64,000 nucleotides of DNA from Apostichopus japonicus (GCF_037975245.1 NC_092573.1:5581501-5645500), one strand, 5' to 3'; shown: positions 25,301-36,621, counted from the stretch's first letter. Notes: generated by a model not told the origin, from the letters alone. Made by a program: numbers and translations.

Positions 25301-28300
25301 AAATAAGACACTGATGGAGATGAAACAAGAACTTCAAGTTATGATGCCCGGTGAAATATGTAATATCGGATGTATTTGTCTCTCCGTGCATAAATCAACA
25401 GACACAATCAATGCACAGAATGATCGACGAATAAAGCAAGAAATTTATTAGGAGTTTGTATATACTGGAATGATATTTTATTTTAGAATAACAGATGAAA
25501 GATACTCAGGTGTTTATGGAACGTTCTGATCTCTCATAGGTCCCATACTATAAAACATTACCGTTCTTGCCATTGTGGAGGGGGGGGGGACAGTACATCT
25601 ATAGAAGTGTTGCAAAGGGGTCCCCGGATCAGGACGGCCAGCAAGATTATATTGGTGCCAATCCCTTGTTTAGACTGTTTTGGGACTAGTTTGAGAGGAC
25701 GTTATGTTGTTCATATCTATTGTTGTATATGTGTAGCATAAATACAGCCATGAACCATTTTTTACAGTATCATGATTTGGCGTGATAGTAATCGATTTTG
25801 ATGTTATGTTATATAATATATTCACACATGATTTAATTTATGTAAATTTAATCGTGTTCTACTGTGACAGAGTGCGCTGCTGACTACTTTGTTCCTGAAA
25901 TCAGCCTTTTACCCGATAAGGATTGCTACAGTGATGGCGATTCAGTCGACCTCACCTGTGACGGACACTTTGGTGGACCATCAACTAACCAATGCATTGG
26001 TGGCAGCTGGACCCTGCCTACTTCTACATGCGAAGGTAGATATATCTAAATAATAGAATCATCAGAGATTATCCATTCATATTGCTTTATAACTTAAATT
26101 GCCTACATTTTTTTAGGTTTTCAATAACATTAGTATAAGAGTAATGCTAATACAGAAAGAAAATTAACATTAATATGTTGAGATTACCAAACATAGGCCC
26201 GAACAAAACAGTGATATAACACTCCACCCCACCCCACTCCCACCACACCCCACCACACCCCACCCCCTCGTTTACTTTAATTCTTTGTTTTTATTTTTCA
26301 GTCTTTATCTGTCAACGACCTATGGGAGATCCAGCTCTTATGCTGAGCCCTAATGAGTCAACTTACACTGCCAGGGATCTCGTCACCTATAGCTGTATGG
26401 AAGGATATATTTTAATAGGTACAGATCAAGCAACTTGCGATCAACCAGGGGAATGGAATCCTTCAACAGTACCAGACTGCTTAGGTATTTCTACATAGCT
26501 AAATTTATCAATTAAAATGTAAGTAAACATAACAAATAAAATCGTAAATAGTCAATGAAATTCAAAGGGTATACACGTTTATTTTTCTTGAAAGTTGTTT
26601 GACAGTCAAGCCCCCCCCCCCCAAGAAAATGGTAGAATTTGAAACAAAAGATAAAAAGTTCAGTCTAAAAAGTTACACGATATGATAATATATTTGACAA
26701 TCAACATACTTTTTTCAACATTTTCAAATTTTTCTATTGTATTTATAACTGCTTTTGATTTATCTTCATTTGTTTACAGTTGCATGTCCTACCCCGAATG
26801 TATCTAACGGTACGTTAAGTTTTCCTGGCCCATACCAGGAAGGTGATACCGTCATAGTTACATGTGACGATGGTTTCAGCCGAGGATTTGGCCTAGGATC
26901 GCCACCTATTACTTGTACAGAAGATGGGTGGGACTCAGAACCAGTATGCTACGGTACGTTATATGGGTACATGCATGAAGGCATTAACAGCTCCCTGAGA
27001 TCATACCGTGGAACTTCCATGTTACACTGCAGTGCAGAAGGAAAGCACGCCGTGAACAAGCAGTAATAATGACTCTGTATCTCGGGTTTGGCCAGCCAGC
27101 GGCCATAAATTGATGTATCACATAATCATGAAAGACTTTGATCGTCAAACTACAAGTGAAGCTTTCATGCGGTGTAATAGTATAATAATAAATATATGAT
27201 ACTGTAAAATAAAGGACACTTTGATACATATCATGAAGCAATATAAAACAGTATTACAGTTCAAAGTGTAGGAGAATGGGTTTTGTGCTGGTCATGAGCG
27301 AGTACTATGAATAAGTCTCGAAATTTGTTACTATGGAACGCCAGCAGTGACCAGGGTCCTGAAACCTATCAGGAGTACATGACATGATATGACTTTGAGT
27401 CACACGGTCATCATCTCTAATAGCTCCCTGGCGGTCCCGTGATATCACCATGCAGTTATATACATTCATTAACTTGACTTAAAAGGTGTATTGGCCGTAT
27501 ATTCTATATATGTGCAATGTGTATAGTCTACCCATCATATCAAGTTCGTATGGACATTATTGACCTACGCCTCCACACTACTTCAGTTTACTATACGAAT
27601 CTGTTTGTGCAATTTGATTGTGCTGGAAAAGTCAATATATATAATATTGAGTAATAAACGGAACACACCTACTTGGTAAATTAAAAAAAAAAAAAAACAG
27701 TTATTCGCTTACATCGAGTGCTTCTATATAGTTAAAAGAGGTTAGGCACTGTCACGTGTCAGACAGTAACATTAAAAGACGTTTGTAATTTGATCCTACT
27801 CCTTGACAATAAGGGAATTGCAAAAGGAGATTTTTGTTCGTTTTTGAATCTTTCTTTAACAAAATAAAGATATGAAATGGAGATATTTATTGAACATTAC
27901 AAAGTGATGTGTGAAAAACCTCTAATTCATACCGTAATTCAACAATAGTGAAAAGAGGTAACATAATTGTTGTACCTCCTTTGACTGAAGTATCTTAACT
28001 TTTTTATACCCTTCTCTGTAGCTGACTGCCTGGTTCCAGCAGTTGATAATTCTGACCACATGAGTGATCGAGAACTCACACACGAAGAGACCATTGAGAT
28101 TCATTGCAATGATGGTTACTCGTATAACCAAGGGCATGATTTCCAAGTACAGTGTAACGATAGCGTTATCACAAGTGGTACTCCGGACGTGTGTCACTGT
28201 AAGTATAACACCATAACACCTAAATTGATTGTGTTTGTTTGGTGCAAAATGTTGCAACAGATTAATTACATCAGTTGACCGTATAAGCCGTCAACTAATG

Positions 28301-31300
28301 TAAATACATTGTAAAATATCTCAAAATGGTAACACGGTCATTGTTCGTAGCACCATCAGAGTGTAACTGGGTAGAATAGGCAACAATAATTCAAGTGTTA
28401 TCTATCATGATCCTATCATGATGCAAGTCATCATATAATTATTGGACTATTAAAATGAAAAAAAAGGCAAAAGTCTCGCTGTTTTTACTTCCTAGTGGAC
28501 TGTGATCCTCTGAGTCATCCAATTAATGGCGAGGTTTCAGGAAACTATCTTCACGGTACAACTGCCTTCTACACATGTGACTTTAATTCAAAACTGAATG
28601 GTTCAACTGAAGCAACGTGTGAAGATGGCGTCTGGAGTAATGGTGCTGGAGTATACAAATGTTACGGTGAGTGTTGCGATTCCTCCGATACCTGACAATT
28701 ACTATGAAACTGATGAAAATAAGACATCGATGACATCCTACCGCAGCTGATTAATTCTTTAATTTTAAAAGAGAAGCCACCCAAGGTAGACTAGATTGGG
28801 CACGAAGGTGAAACAACATAGCCGATCCACTCTCAACCCCATGCACTCTCCTTACTTCTAGACTGTAAGCGTATGATCCTATTTAAAGGCATTGAAGACT
28901 CGCCCCAAACCGCGTGCGGCCATCTGTTGCTTACAAGTGACGTTTTGTTCGTGTCGCTACAAAATGCAGACAGTAATGAAACGTGATACCTTAATTGTTA
29001 TCTTTAGCTGGACCTGAGATGTCCATCGCTGTATCGTTTGTATACTGTGCTGTGGGTATTGACCGCAGCTGTATGTACTGACTGTACACTAGTGTCTAAT
29101 TACCAAAGGGGCGGTGTGTGTATTTTCTGGAATCGATGAAGGTTTTTAACACTTCTGTTACACCTCATTCGAAACTAGGTCAGATTACCGGCATTAGACA
29201 TTTCTTTTGCGCGAGTCTTCACACCCTTTAAGATCCTGCATCTAGTTTAAGATCCTGCTTCTTACATACAAAGCAATATACAGGCTTGCCTCTCAATATA
29301 TCACTGACCTTCTTGCTCCTTTGCGTCGGTCAACGACAGTTATGCTTCGCTCTTCCTATCATGCGCATTTGCAATGAACTCCTGGTCCACGTACCCGCAC
29401 TCATTATGGCGATCGTGCCTTTTCTGTCGCTGCGCCTTCTCTTTGGAACCAATTCCCATTTCACGTTCGTGACTCTCCCTCCCTCTGTATTTTCAAGAGA
29501 CAACTTCAAACATTTCTGTTTAATTCTTAGTTTTTTCCCTTGGTTTCCTTTTTCTCTTTCCTACTTCGTAAAGCGCTTTGAAACGCTGTATTAAGCGCTT
29601 TATAAATGTAATTTATTATTTCTATTATGATCTGACGTTGACTAAAAGTGGGATTAATGATAGCATATCTCAGCTTGTATCGTTTAAAATATATGCAAAT
29701 GAACGGGGATTTAAAGTTTGATCATTGAATTTTCCTGTGAAAAATAATATCTATTTCCTCATATCTTTCTATATGCAGAATTCACGTGCACTGTGCCCGA
29801 AATATCTGACGAAGAATTGAGTTTGGAACCAAACAAGTCAGTCTACAATGGTTCCGAGGTCATTGAATATTCATGTCCTGATGACATGATGCTGGTTGGC
29901 AAATCAAACAGCACCTGTGTGGATCAAGATCTGTGGGATATGACACCACCAACCTGTGAATCAGGTACAACGGCATGGTTGTCTAACCTGCATGGTTTTC
30001 TTGTTTGTTGATGTTATGCAGATATTGAAAGTAATACTTAGTTTTGAATTTCTGATATTTACTGACGTGAAAGCATTACATATTCAAATGATCTTTCCGA
30101 AGTATAATCAGGGAGATGCTATTGAATCTTGGTATAATTATGTAAGGGAAGGTGCGGATTCTATCCAGCCGGTAGATTTGTGTAAGTCAGGACTTCAGAA
30201 ATTATACAATAACCCATGTTAGGTGTTGGTACCAAAAGGGTTATTTTGGTCGCAAACAATATGACACTTATTGAGAAAAACTTCCACACTGTATAAGTTT
30301 AAAATGGCTTCTCATTACATGTTTCCTAACTCGAGATATGGTTGATTAAATGGAATCTGTTTGATCTGCCTTAATCCTGGATTATCCCCTGGAGTAGATC
30401 ACATTAAGGAGTCTGTGATGTGATAACGGCAAATGTTCTTCAAAAGATTAATTTTTCTTTATAGTCTACTTGTTGACATATCGTAAAAACCTCATACATT
30501 TGAGATTTTTGCGTATTACTGTTGCGGTCATCTGTTTTTTCCCCATAATTTTAATAAAAATAGAACCTTTTTTTAGAAAAATCGAAAAATAAATATTACA
30601 ATTATCATAAAGAGAATCAAAACCATTATTTTTCACATGAATTGCCGTAATGACATCATTCACTCTGATGTATGTCAGTTGCAAAATGCCACTACATTTG
30701 AAACGTCCATAACTGCGACAAATAAAATGCTATGAGAATGTGGATTTGACCTAAAGATTCAGCATATTTCAAGTAGTCAACTTCAGCTACCGGAATATTC
30801 TCATATTGGAATATTCTCATGAGTCTCATATATCTCTCATGATAATTGGACAATAGTTGAACGGGAGAATCGATTTCCCGCGATTACTTTTGCGATTTAA
30901 AGGCCTACCATCAATACATCCAGTACAATCCTCCTTTAGGGTTAATCTAAGTTAAAGATATAGCACTTTGGAAGAAATCATACACTGTATATACTTTCTG
31001 TTTGCACTATCAGTCCAGGTGTCAACGTGCACTGCTCCGACTGTCACAGACGATGGGTTACGGTTTGAACCTAGCAAGGACTCTTACAGCATCGGTGAAA
31101 CGATTACTTACTCTTGTGATGGAGACTTGGAACTTAAAGGGACAGTGTCAGCTACCTGTGAGGATGAAAACCAATGGAACCCACCATCTCTGCCTATATG
31201 CAGTTCAGGTACATTATTTTATATCAAATTGTTAACTAAACCTTTTGGAGATCTCTTTAATTGATGATAAAGCTCTCATAACCAAAGCTACACATATATC

Positions 31301-32296
31301 ATACTATGTAATATGAACAATGTAGACCTATGACTGTTAATGTTCGCAGTCAGTATGTAAGTTCGACTACTTAAGGTAATCGAAATAGTAAAAAGAAACC
31401 TAAGCAGACATATATTATGCTTGTTGACATTTTCCAAGCGACTGCCTTCAACGTTAGAAACAGCCCCCTCCACCCCCGCATCTACTTTGTCGTCTGTTTT
31501 AGCCTGCGGTTCTTCAACGAGAAGCTCGATTTTCATATTTTGAAATATCTTATTTTCTCAAAGCTCGACTAACATTCCGACAAATACAATTTTATATCTT
31601 TATGTCTTGAATTGTGTTCAATTGGTCTCCAATGATATAGGCCTAATGATGCGTTGGTTGAAGCTTCGTGGTGTTTGATAGGGAACAAGGGGTGCCAATT
31701 ATTATTATTGTTTGTTTTTTCCACCAAACACTGACTTTCACAGAAAATGTTTACCCTTACGGCATTTTACTTATTTTCTTTCAAGGGTTTGGGATTGACC
31801 TTTCCTAGATTTTTGTTGTCCATTCATAAGGGCTTAACTTGTTTTGTAAGTTTGAAAATTACGTTATACACATGTTGCAGTGTCCTGGGTCTGAGGAGGG
31901 CCCATACCAGTCACAACCAAGTCCCAGCCAATATCCAAGCATATCCCAATGCTACGATTTAGTTTGACAACACGCACGTATACCATTGTTACCACAACAA
32001 ACACATGTACCCATTGTACCCTAATATATCTAAATATATACAAAGAACACATCAAAAAGGCAGATCTATATCCACGTTTACGAAAAAATGTTAAAACGTA
32101 ATGCCTTATGTTTTTAATTCAGTTCTTTCTCTTGAATACGTCATGAAATGCAAAAATTGTACTACTCGTGTAAGAGAAATAATTGAGTTGATTATTATTT
32201 AATTATTAATGTTTTGCTTTCTCAACAGGTCATGTTCATCGTGTGGCAATTCTACTCATGTCTGTCTCAGTATTCCTACCAAAGTATTTCGCATAA
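22247..32296 (+). CDS. Gene A: GPI-anchored-like protein with seven sushi (CCP) domains
   Basis: Ten exons: 22247-22301, 23470-23499, 25871-26035, 26302-26484, 26780-26953, 28022-28198, 28496-28666, 29779-29964, 31014-31208, 32229-32296. They join to 1,404 nt, 467 residues plus stop. Every junction has AG acceptor and GT donor and every intron is phase 1. Residues 1-18 form a signal peptide, 19-28 a linker exon, 29-445 seven sushi domains (S1-S7), 446-467 a hydrophobic tail. Sushi hallmarks are four spaced cysteines with a Trp between the third and fourth; S4 lacks the Trp and S1 has a fifth cysteine. The tail follows C-S-S-G and has no stop-transfer cluster, which fits a GPI signal. Sushi proteins of this shape include complement regulators such as CD55, so a cell-surface immune or recognition role is plausible but inferred. 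A downstream paralogue, gene B, has the same exon plan. Confidence 0.87.
23470..23499 (+). CDS. Gene A exon 2: 30-nt linker micro-exon
   Basis: ACAG precedes and GTAAGT follows. It encodes G-Y-S-L-G-I-C-Q-S-G in phase 1-1. Gene B has a micro-exon of exactly the same length ([10 protein letters not shown]), which supports this very small exon. Its cysteine may pair with the extra cysteine of S1. Confidence 0.8.
25871..26035 (+). CDS. Gene A exon 3: sushi domain S1
   Basis: 55 codons, ACAG acceptor and GTAGAT donor. Cysteines fall in ECAAD, DKDCYSD, DLTCDG, NQCIGG and STCEG, one more than the usual four; Trp is in GSWTLP. The additional cysteine is kept in gene B. About 2.4 kb of intron separates it from the linker exon. 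Confidence 0.88.
26302..26484 (+). CDS. Gene A exon 4: sushi domain S2
   Basis: 61 codons; motifs FICQRP, TYSCMEGY, ATCDQPGEWNP, VPDCLG. All four cysteines and the Trp are present. A C-rich tract (CCACCCCACCCC type, 26,223-26,270) sits about 30 bp upstream of the acceptor. Confidence 0.9.
26780..26953 (+). CDS. Gene A exon 5: sushi domain S3
   Basis: 58 codons; motifs VACPTPN, SFPGPYQEGD, VTCDDGFS, ITCTEDGWDS, PVCYG. It includes NVSNGT, which contains possible N-glycosylation sequons. Acceptor TTTACAG, donor GTACGT. Confidence 0.9.
28022..28198 (+). CDS. Gene A exon 6: sushi domain S4
   Basis: 59 codons; cysteines in DCLVP, EIHCNDGY, QVQCNDS, DVCH. The Trp normally found between the last two cysteines is missing, as in all three S4 copies of gene B. 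The first 86 nt differ from gene B copy S4a at only two positions, while the last 91 nt differ at nineteen. Confidence 0.9.
28496..28666 (+). CDS. Gene A exon 7: sushi domain S5
   Basis: 57 codons; motifs LDCDPLSHPINGEVSG, FYTCDFNS, EATCEDGVWSNG, VYKCYG. Acceptor CCTAG, donor GTGAGT. It is the single counterpart of the three S5 exons of gene B. Confidence 0.9.
28887..29227. mobile_element. TTAA-flanked MITE in gene A intron 7
   Basis: TTAA at 28,883-28,886 and 29,228-29,231 flanks a 341-bp element whose ends are AGGCATTGAAGACTCG and the complement of AGGGTGTGAAGACTCG. The TTAA duplication with short inverted repeats points to the piggyBac or Kolobok type; which one cannot be told from the ends alone. 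No protein is encoded. Confidence 0.72.
29250..29632 (+). mobile_element. 3' end of a CR1/L2-like LINE in gene A intron 7
   Basis: A plus-strand frame reads ITDLLAPLRRSTTVMLR, then, after an internal stop, THYGDRAFSVAAPSLWNQ followed by a basic end with FKRQLQTFLFNS and a stop. This is the usual C-terminus of CR1/L2-type reverse transcriptases. A hairpin AAAGCGCTTTGAAACGCTG..AAGCGCTTTATAAATG and a TTATTATT tail follow, as in LINE 3' ends. It is 5' truncated and dead. Confidence 0.75.
29779..29964 (+). CDS. Gene A exon 8: sushi domain S6 (absent from gene B)
   Basis: 62 codons; motifs EFTCTVPEISDEE, EYSCPDDMM, STCVDQDLWDMTP, PTCESG. All four cysteines and the Trp are present. I find no S6-like exon in gene B. 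Confidence 0.88.
31014..31208 (+). CDS. Gene A exon 9: sushi domain S7
   Basis: 65 codons; motifs [38 protein letters not shown]. This last domain ends in small residues suitable as a GPI attachment site. Gene B exon 12 is its clear counterpart. Confidence 0.9.
32229..32296 (+). CDS. Gene A exon 10: hydrophobic C-terminal tail
   Basis: CAACAG acceptor; encodes G-H-V-H-R followed by VAILLMSVSVFLPKYFA and TAA. A short polar hinge after C-S-S-G, then a hydrophobic end with no long cytoplasmic part, is the usual form of a GPI-anchor signal. A single-pass membrane anchor is the alternative. ATTAAA at 32,453-32,458 is a possible poly(A) signal. Confidence 0.83.
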
Positions 32297-32881
32297 CTTG
32301 GTGTGTTATATTGATTGACATAAACAACAGCTTAGGCTAGGGCTAACAAATCATCAACTGCCTTATTATTAGAGAAAAATAGTCGTTTTCTATATTTTCA
32401 GTCGGTTGTGAATGAGCGAAGTTAACGTGATATCAAACTGTTTTCTTAAAATATTAAACAGGTTTGGAACAAAATTTCCACGCTTGGAAGTGTTAGAAAA
32501 TTAAATTATTAGATCGTGGCCTGCAAACGGATTGCCGTCCATGTTATATGATGCTCTACAAATTCTTATATTCGTTTTATAAATTACAGTCACTAACAAT
32601 GTAAAATCAAGCAGCTGGAGATACTAAGATGTTTTTATATTTAAAGTTTGTCTACAGATAAAGGTCTTTCCAACGTTTCTTGAACAGCATTTTACGACAC
32701 AGTACAGATCATAATATATGGTATCAAGCGAAACCACCCCCCCCTTACCCCACCTTTCAACGTTGTTCCTCCGAAAGGATAAACTGCCAGCAGACCGCCC
32801 CCTCACATCGAGTCCTTATCGATGTGATTGGGACAATATCAGAAACCGATGTCGTCTCTAAGCATATTGCAAGTCTTACAA

Positions 32882-32899
32882 GGGAGGGAGGGAGGGGGC
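32882..32899 (+). other. G-quadruplex-type motif
   Basis: GGGAGGGAGGGAGGGGG fits four G-tracts with one-base loops. It lies about 590 bp past the gene A stop codon. Whether it folds or acts is unknown. Confidence 0.6.
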
Positions 32900-33203
32900 A
32901 GGATGGGAGCCCGGAGATATGAGCCCGGGATCAGTCAGGAGGTCCAGGAAAGATGATGCAGGAATATATGATACTCTACTTTCATAATACGCTTAGAGGA
33001 CACAAAAGCTAACTGTCAGTATTAGGCTATGTGTGATAGAGATTATTATCATGACTTCCAAAACTTCACCAAACAAGCTAAGAAATGAAGAAAGAATAAA
33101 TGATTGCAACTGGGATATATCACGCTCATATGAAAAGTCATTTTAACATTTAATGGGGAATTTTAGATATCTGGAATTGTTTCTTATACGAGATTACTAA
33201 AAC

Positions 33204-33418
33204 TTTATTTCAGATATCTAAAATTAAATTCGAGATATCTGAAATTAAATTCGAGATATCTTAAATTGTATTTCAGATATCTAAAATGAATTTCGAGATA
33301 TCTAAAATGGATTTCGAGATATCTGTAATTGAATTTCGAGATATCTGAAATTGAATTCGAGATATCTGAAATTGAACTCGAGATATCCAAAATTGAATTC
33401 GAGATATCTTAAATTCCT
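33204..33418. repeat. Tandem repeat of about 20 bp centred on AGATATCT
   Basis: About ten units of the form GAGATATCTGAAATTGAATTC with variants (AAAATGGATTTC, TTAAATTGTATTTC). Each unit contains the self-complementary octamer AGATATCT, so both strands look alike and the single strand can fold into many alternative hairpins. Confidence 0.85.
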
Positions 33419-34560
33419 GATTACATGTTATAACGGCTTTCCATACGCTCGAGGCTGAAGACTTAATCGATTTTAAATATCACATAACATCGAGCTTCAA
33501 GTGATTCAAATAGTTACGTTTTCTTTTTACTTATAACCATGTTTAAATGTCTATCGAAATCATCTTAGAAGGATAACAAGGCTGGCGGAATTATATTTTA
33601 CAACTGGAACAGGAACGCACTTTTTGTTAAATTTAATACTTTTATAAGAGAAGAAAAGGTGAAATGATGTAGCAGAGATGAAACATTACAACTAACGTAA
33701 TAAGAATAAAGTGTTATATTTCAAATATATATATTAATAGAAATTAACTAATAACTTAACGCATTTTGACTGTTGAAACATTTATTGCTCTAAGTTATAA
33801 TTTTTATTTAAGAAAAGTTAGCATGAGATATATATTGAAAAAAATAACGAAGATTTACACATGTTGTGTCCTACTTTTCTAGAATATATAACGATATCAC
33901 AGAGACCTCCAGCCTTTACCAACAGATATTAGTGAACATTAAACGAATACGAAAACGATTCTTCAAATGACAGCAAAAGGAAAGCAAAACGAAATTAGTA
34001 GATTTAATTAATTATACCTTTTAATATTTTGGCTCTATAAGTGATCCATCAGTGTAGACATTAAGCCTGCATGGTGACTTATAAATACTTTATTACTAAC
34101 ATACAAACTGTAAGACGGAGACCAGCGACTTGAGGAATATAACCTCTTGAAATAAATATTTAAAAAAATCATTATAGGCGGACAAGATATTGTATTGAGT
34201 TATCAGTTTTTATATTTCCGACTTTTTTAGTAGATAGCTGGCGACAGAGGAGAGGAGAATTCAACAATAATAAATATTGAATGAGAGGGGGTGGATGAGG
34301 GTGGGGAGGCAGGAGGGTGGAGAGGAATAATCTTCGAAAGCTATTTGGTATATTCGAATGCTCCCTGCACCACAAGTTCTAGTATTTTGTTTCCAACGTG
34401 GCAACATTGTTTTTAGTACAGTGCTATTTCTTTTATATTACAACCAAAGGGACCTCTGTTATCAAATATTTCTACTCCCCCCAAAGGTACTTCTACATTA
34501 AAGAATGGAACACGGGACCACCCTAACCGGTTTCGAACCTCTACACATATACAATCAGCG

Positions 34561-34640
34561 TCGATAGCCTCTATAGATGGTTAGTGTGTCCGCGTCTACA
34601 GCGGGAGGCCCGGGTTCGAATCCCAGTGGGTTTCTTGGTC
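34561..34640 (+). repeat. tRNA-derived fragment (probable SINE head)
   Basis: Contains GATGGTTAGTGTGTCCG (A-box-like), an anticodon-like stem CCGC..GCGG with loop GTCTACA, and CCCGGGTTCGAATCCC (a strong B box / T loop). The acceptor ends do not pair and the apparent anticodon would be CTA, so it is not a working tRNA gene. A tRNA-derived SINE head or tRNA pseudogene fits best. Confidence 0.6.
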
Positions 34641-34654
34641 TGTATGCCTCTTAC

Positions 34655-34800
34655 CGATTAAGGCAAACAGGTACTGTATAAAGATAACAGACATCTTGGA
34701 CGTCACATAAAGCCATATATGCCCGTGTTAGACTGTAACCTTGATCGCAAGAGTACGTAATAGTTTCCCGAACACCGTACGTCGCTTGGTCATGAAAAAA
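34655..34800 (-). pseudogene. Inverted relic of a sushi exon between genes A and B
   Basis: On the minus strand the frame reads [20 protein letters not shown], then a segment with ALCDVQDV and TVPVCL. This matches the second, third and fourth cysteine parts of a sushi domain of the S2 type. The Trp position reads C-Y instead of W-N and the first-cysteine part is not convincing. It has no leader or neighbouring exons in this orientation, so it is probably a remnant of a third, inverted gene copy. Confidence 0.7.
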
Positions 34801-34865
34801 GCATCGAGTGGGTATAAGCCTACTTAAACATACTTTTATTGTTAGTGCTACGGACAAGGACTTGC

Positions 34866-34872
34866 TATATAA
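34866..34872 (+). promoter_or_regulatory. Probable TATA box of gene B
   Basis: TATATAA lies 76 bp before the ATG. Initiation would be expected about 25-30 bp downstream, giving a leader of about 50 nt that includes the CATTTACAGACAC..ATCGACGGTTG block shared with gene A. Confidence 0.55.
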
Positions 34873-34947
34873 CAAACAAACAAAAACTTCCTGCAGACGG
34901 TATGATTTCAGTTCGCATTTACAGACACACATCGACGGTTGGGAAAT

Positions 34948-35017
34948 ATGATAGTCGCAGAGATGTTTCGCGTTTTGATTGAGCATCTGATCCTCGCAGT
35001 AATCATTAGTAAATGGG
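34948..35017 (+). CDS. Gene B exon 1: signal peptide
   Basis: Encodes [23 protein letters not shown] and ends GGG|GTGAGT. A second in-frame ATG at codon 6 would also leave a hydrophobic leader. I keep the first because the hydrophobic core is unaffected and the upstream leader is conserved with gene A. Confidence 0.82.
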
Positions 35018-36621
35018 GTGAGTGTGCAGAGCTACTGAAACTTGCAAATCATTACTAAATTGGGTGTGTGTGCAGAGCTACTGAAAATTGCAAAAATTAC
35101 GTTTTTGCATGTTGCAGAACTAATTAAACATCATGCTGATGTTATTAATGTTATTAAGGTAAACTTGTAGGCGAGCAATAAGTCATTGAGCGGCATGGTG
35201 CTACGTTGTCGAAATTACATTACAAACGCTCGGGCTATAATAAGATCAATACTTTGTTTTACCTTCAGCCAAATAAGGTATTACTAAATTGTCGCACGTT
35301 GATTTTACATTCAGCCAAGTAAGGTGTTTCTAAATTGTTGCACGTTGATTTTACATTTAGCCAAGTAAAATATTACTAAATTGTTGCACGTTGATTTTTC
35401 TGTAAAAGATTTTTCAATATCTTTTTGTCATTAATTGCAAATTTCTGAACAGCTTCAAAAGACTGCATAAGTCCTGTTTACCCTGTAGCTATAAGTATCA
35501 CGATGATTTATTTGTGTTTGGTTAGGACCGTAACATCTCAGGTAATTTCTTTTCCTGATAAAATTGATTGACATAACATAACCATTCAGATATAAGAGAA
35601 GATTGGAAGTGACTACACCAATCAGATATTACCTCTATTGGTTGTGAGCTAGGCCAGGGTGGGCGGATTTGGGTTGAGCTATCCAATTAAATACTAATAA
35701 ATGCAAAGTTTGTATACTTCTATTTTTTACACTTCAACTATGTAAAGTTTCTTTGTAAACAGTTTCGAACGGCATGTTTAACCGATAGTGCTCCTTCAAA
35801 ACTATCATGCATTTGTCAAGGGTAAACCTGAAAATATTTTGGTCTAGAAATCAATGCTCATTCAGTGTGTCATTTAATGCATTTAAATCACAATTCGGCG
35901 CTCTAATAAACTAGTCAAAGCCTATGTTACAAACTACGTCCTTAACCGTACGGCCACGTAAGAAACAGCCATTCGATCACGCGTAACGTCGACACAACAC
36001 ACTACTATGGTCCTGTTTGGGGTACTCTATACGATGCAAAGCAGAGCTGCGCTTATAATGTAGCTCACCAACGTTGTTTCTACACAGGTTGAAATGGGAT
36101 AACACTCTATCAATTTGGCCTTTCGAACTGCTGAAAAGTTTTCTGTTGAAAGAGGCGACGTCGTCCATTTCCCCAGCGATACACTTAAACGGGCATGTTA
36201 AATAGTTTGAGCTGGACCGTCATGCCTGGTGTACATTTCTTGTAGGCCAGTATTTTTACGTGCGTGCAGTACCTTTTTTGTATAGAATACATAAGAATAA
36301 GAAACGTCATTCAATGAGCAGTGATGAAACGAAAAGAAACTTTACACAGATATGGGTTGATGTTACGCTCCCTTTTTTATCGATATCGGCCGATAGTTGG
36401 GATTTGAAATATCGGTTATGGGGCCAAAAGTAAGGCGATAGTTAGGATATCGTTGAAACACTACTTTTCACTGTATCATGCAGTTATTGGTCGTTATATA
36501 TTATACATTATCGTGTGAATTACAATTGGTGTCATTACTATTTTCGTACACAGGATGCTCCTTAGCGGAATGTCAACCCAAAGGTATGTTACTCAAAGCA
36601 CAAACTGTGTAATCACAATAA

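Larger units (their letters stand above)
32297..34560. other. Intergenic DNA between genes A and B
   Basis: No gene is seen. It includes a G-quadruplex-type motif at 32,882-32,899, a tandem AGATATCT repeat at 33,204-33,418, and otherwise AT-rich sequence. A tRNA-like fragment and an inverted sushi relic follow at the right side. Confidence 0.5.

Noticed and set aside
24882-25391. 169-codon minus-strand frame
   Set aside because: AT-rich intron of gene A; no domain, no coding-like composition, no paralogue in gene B.
34561-34640. Functional tRNA gene
   Set aside because: B box is good but acceptor arms do not pair and the apparent anticodon is CTA, so a tRNA-derived fragment fits better.
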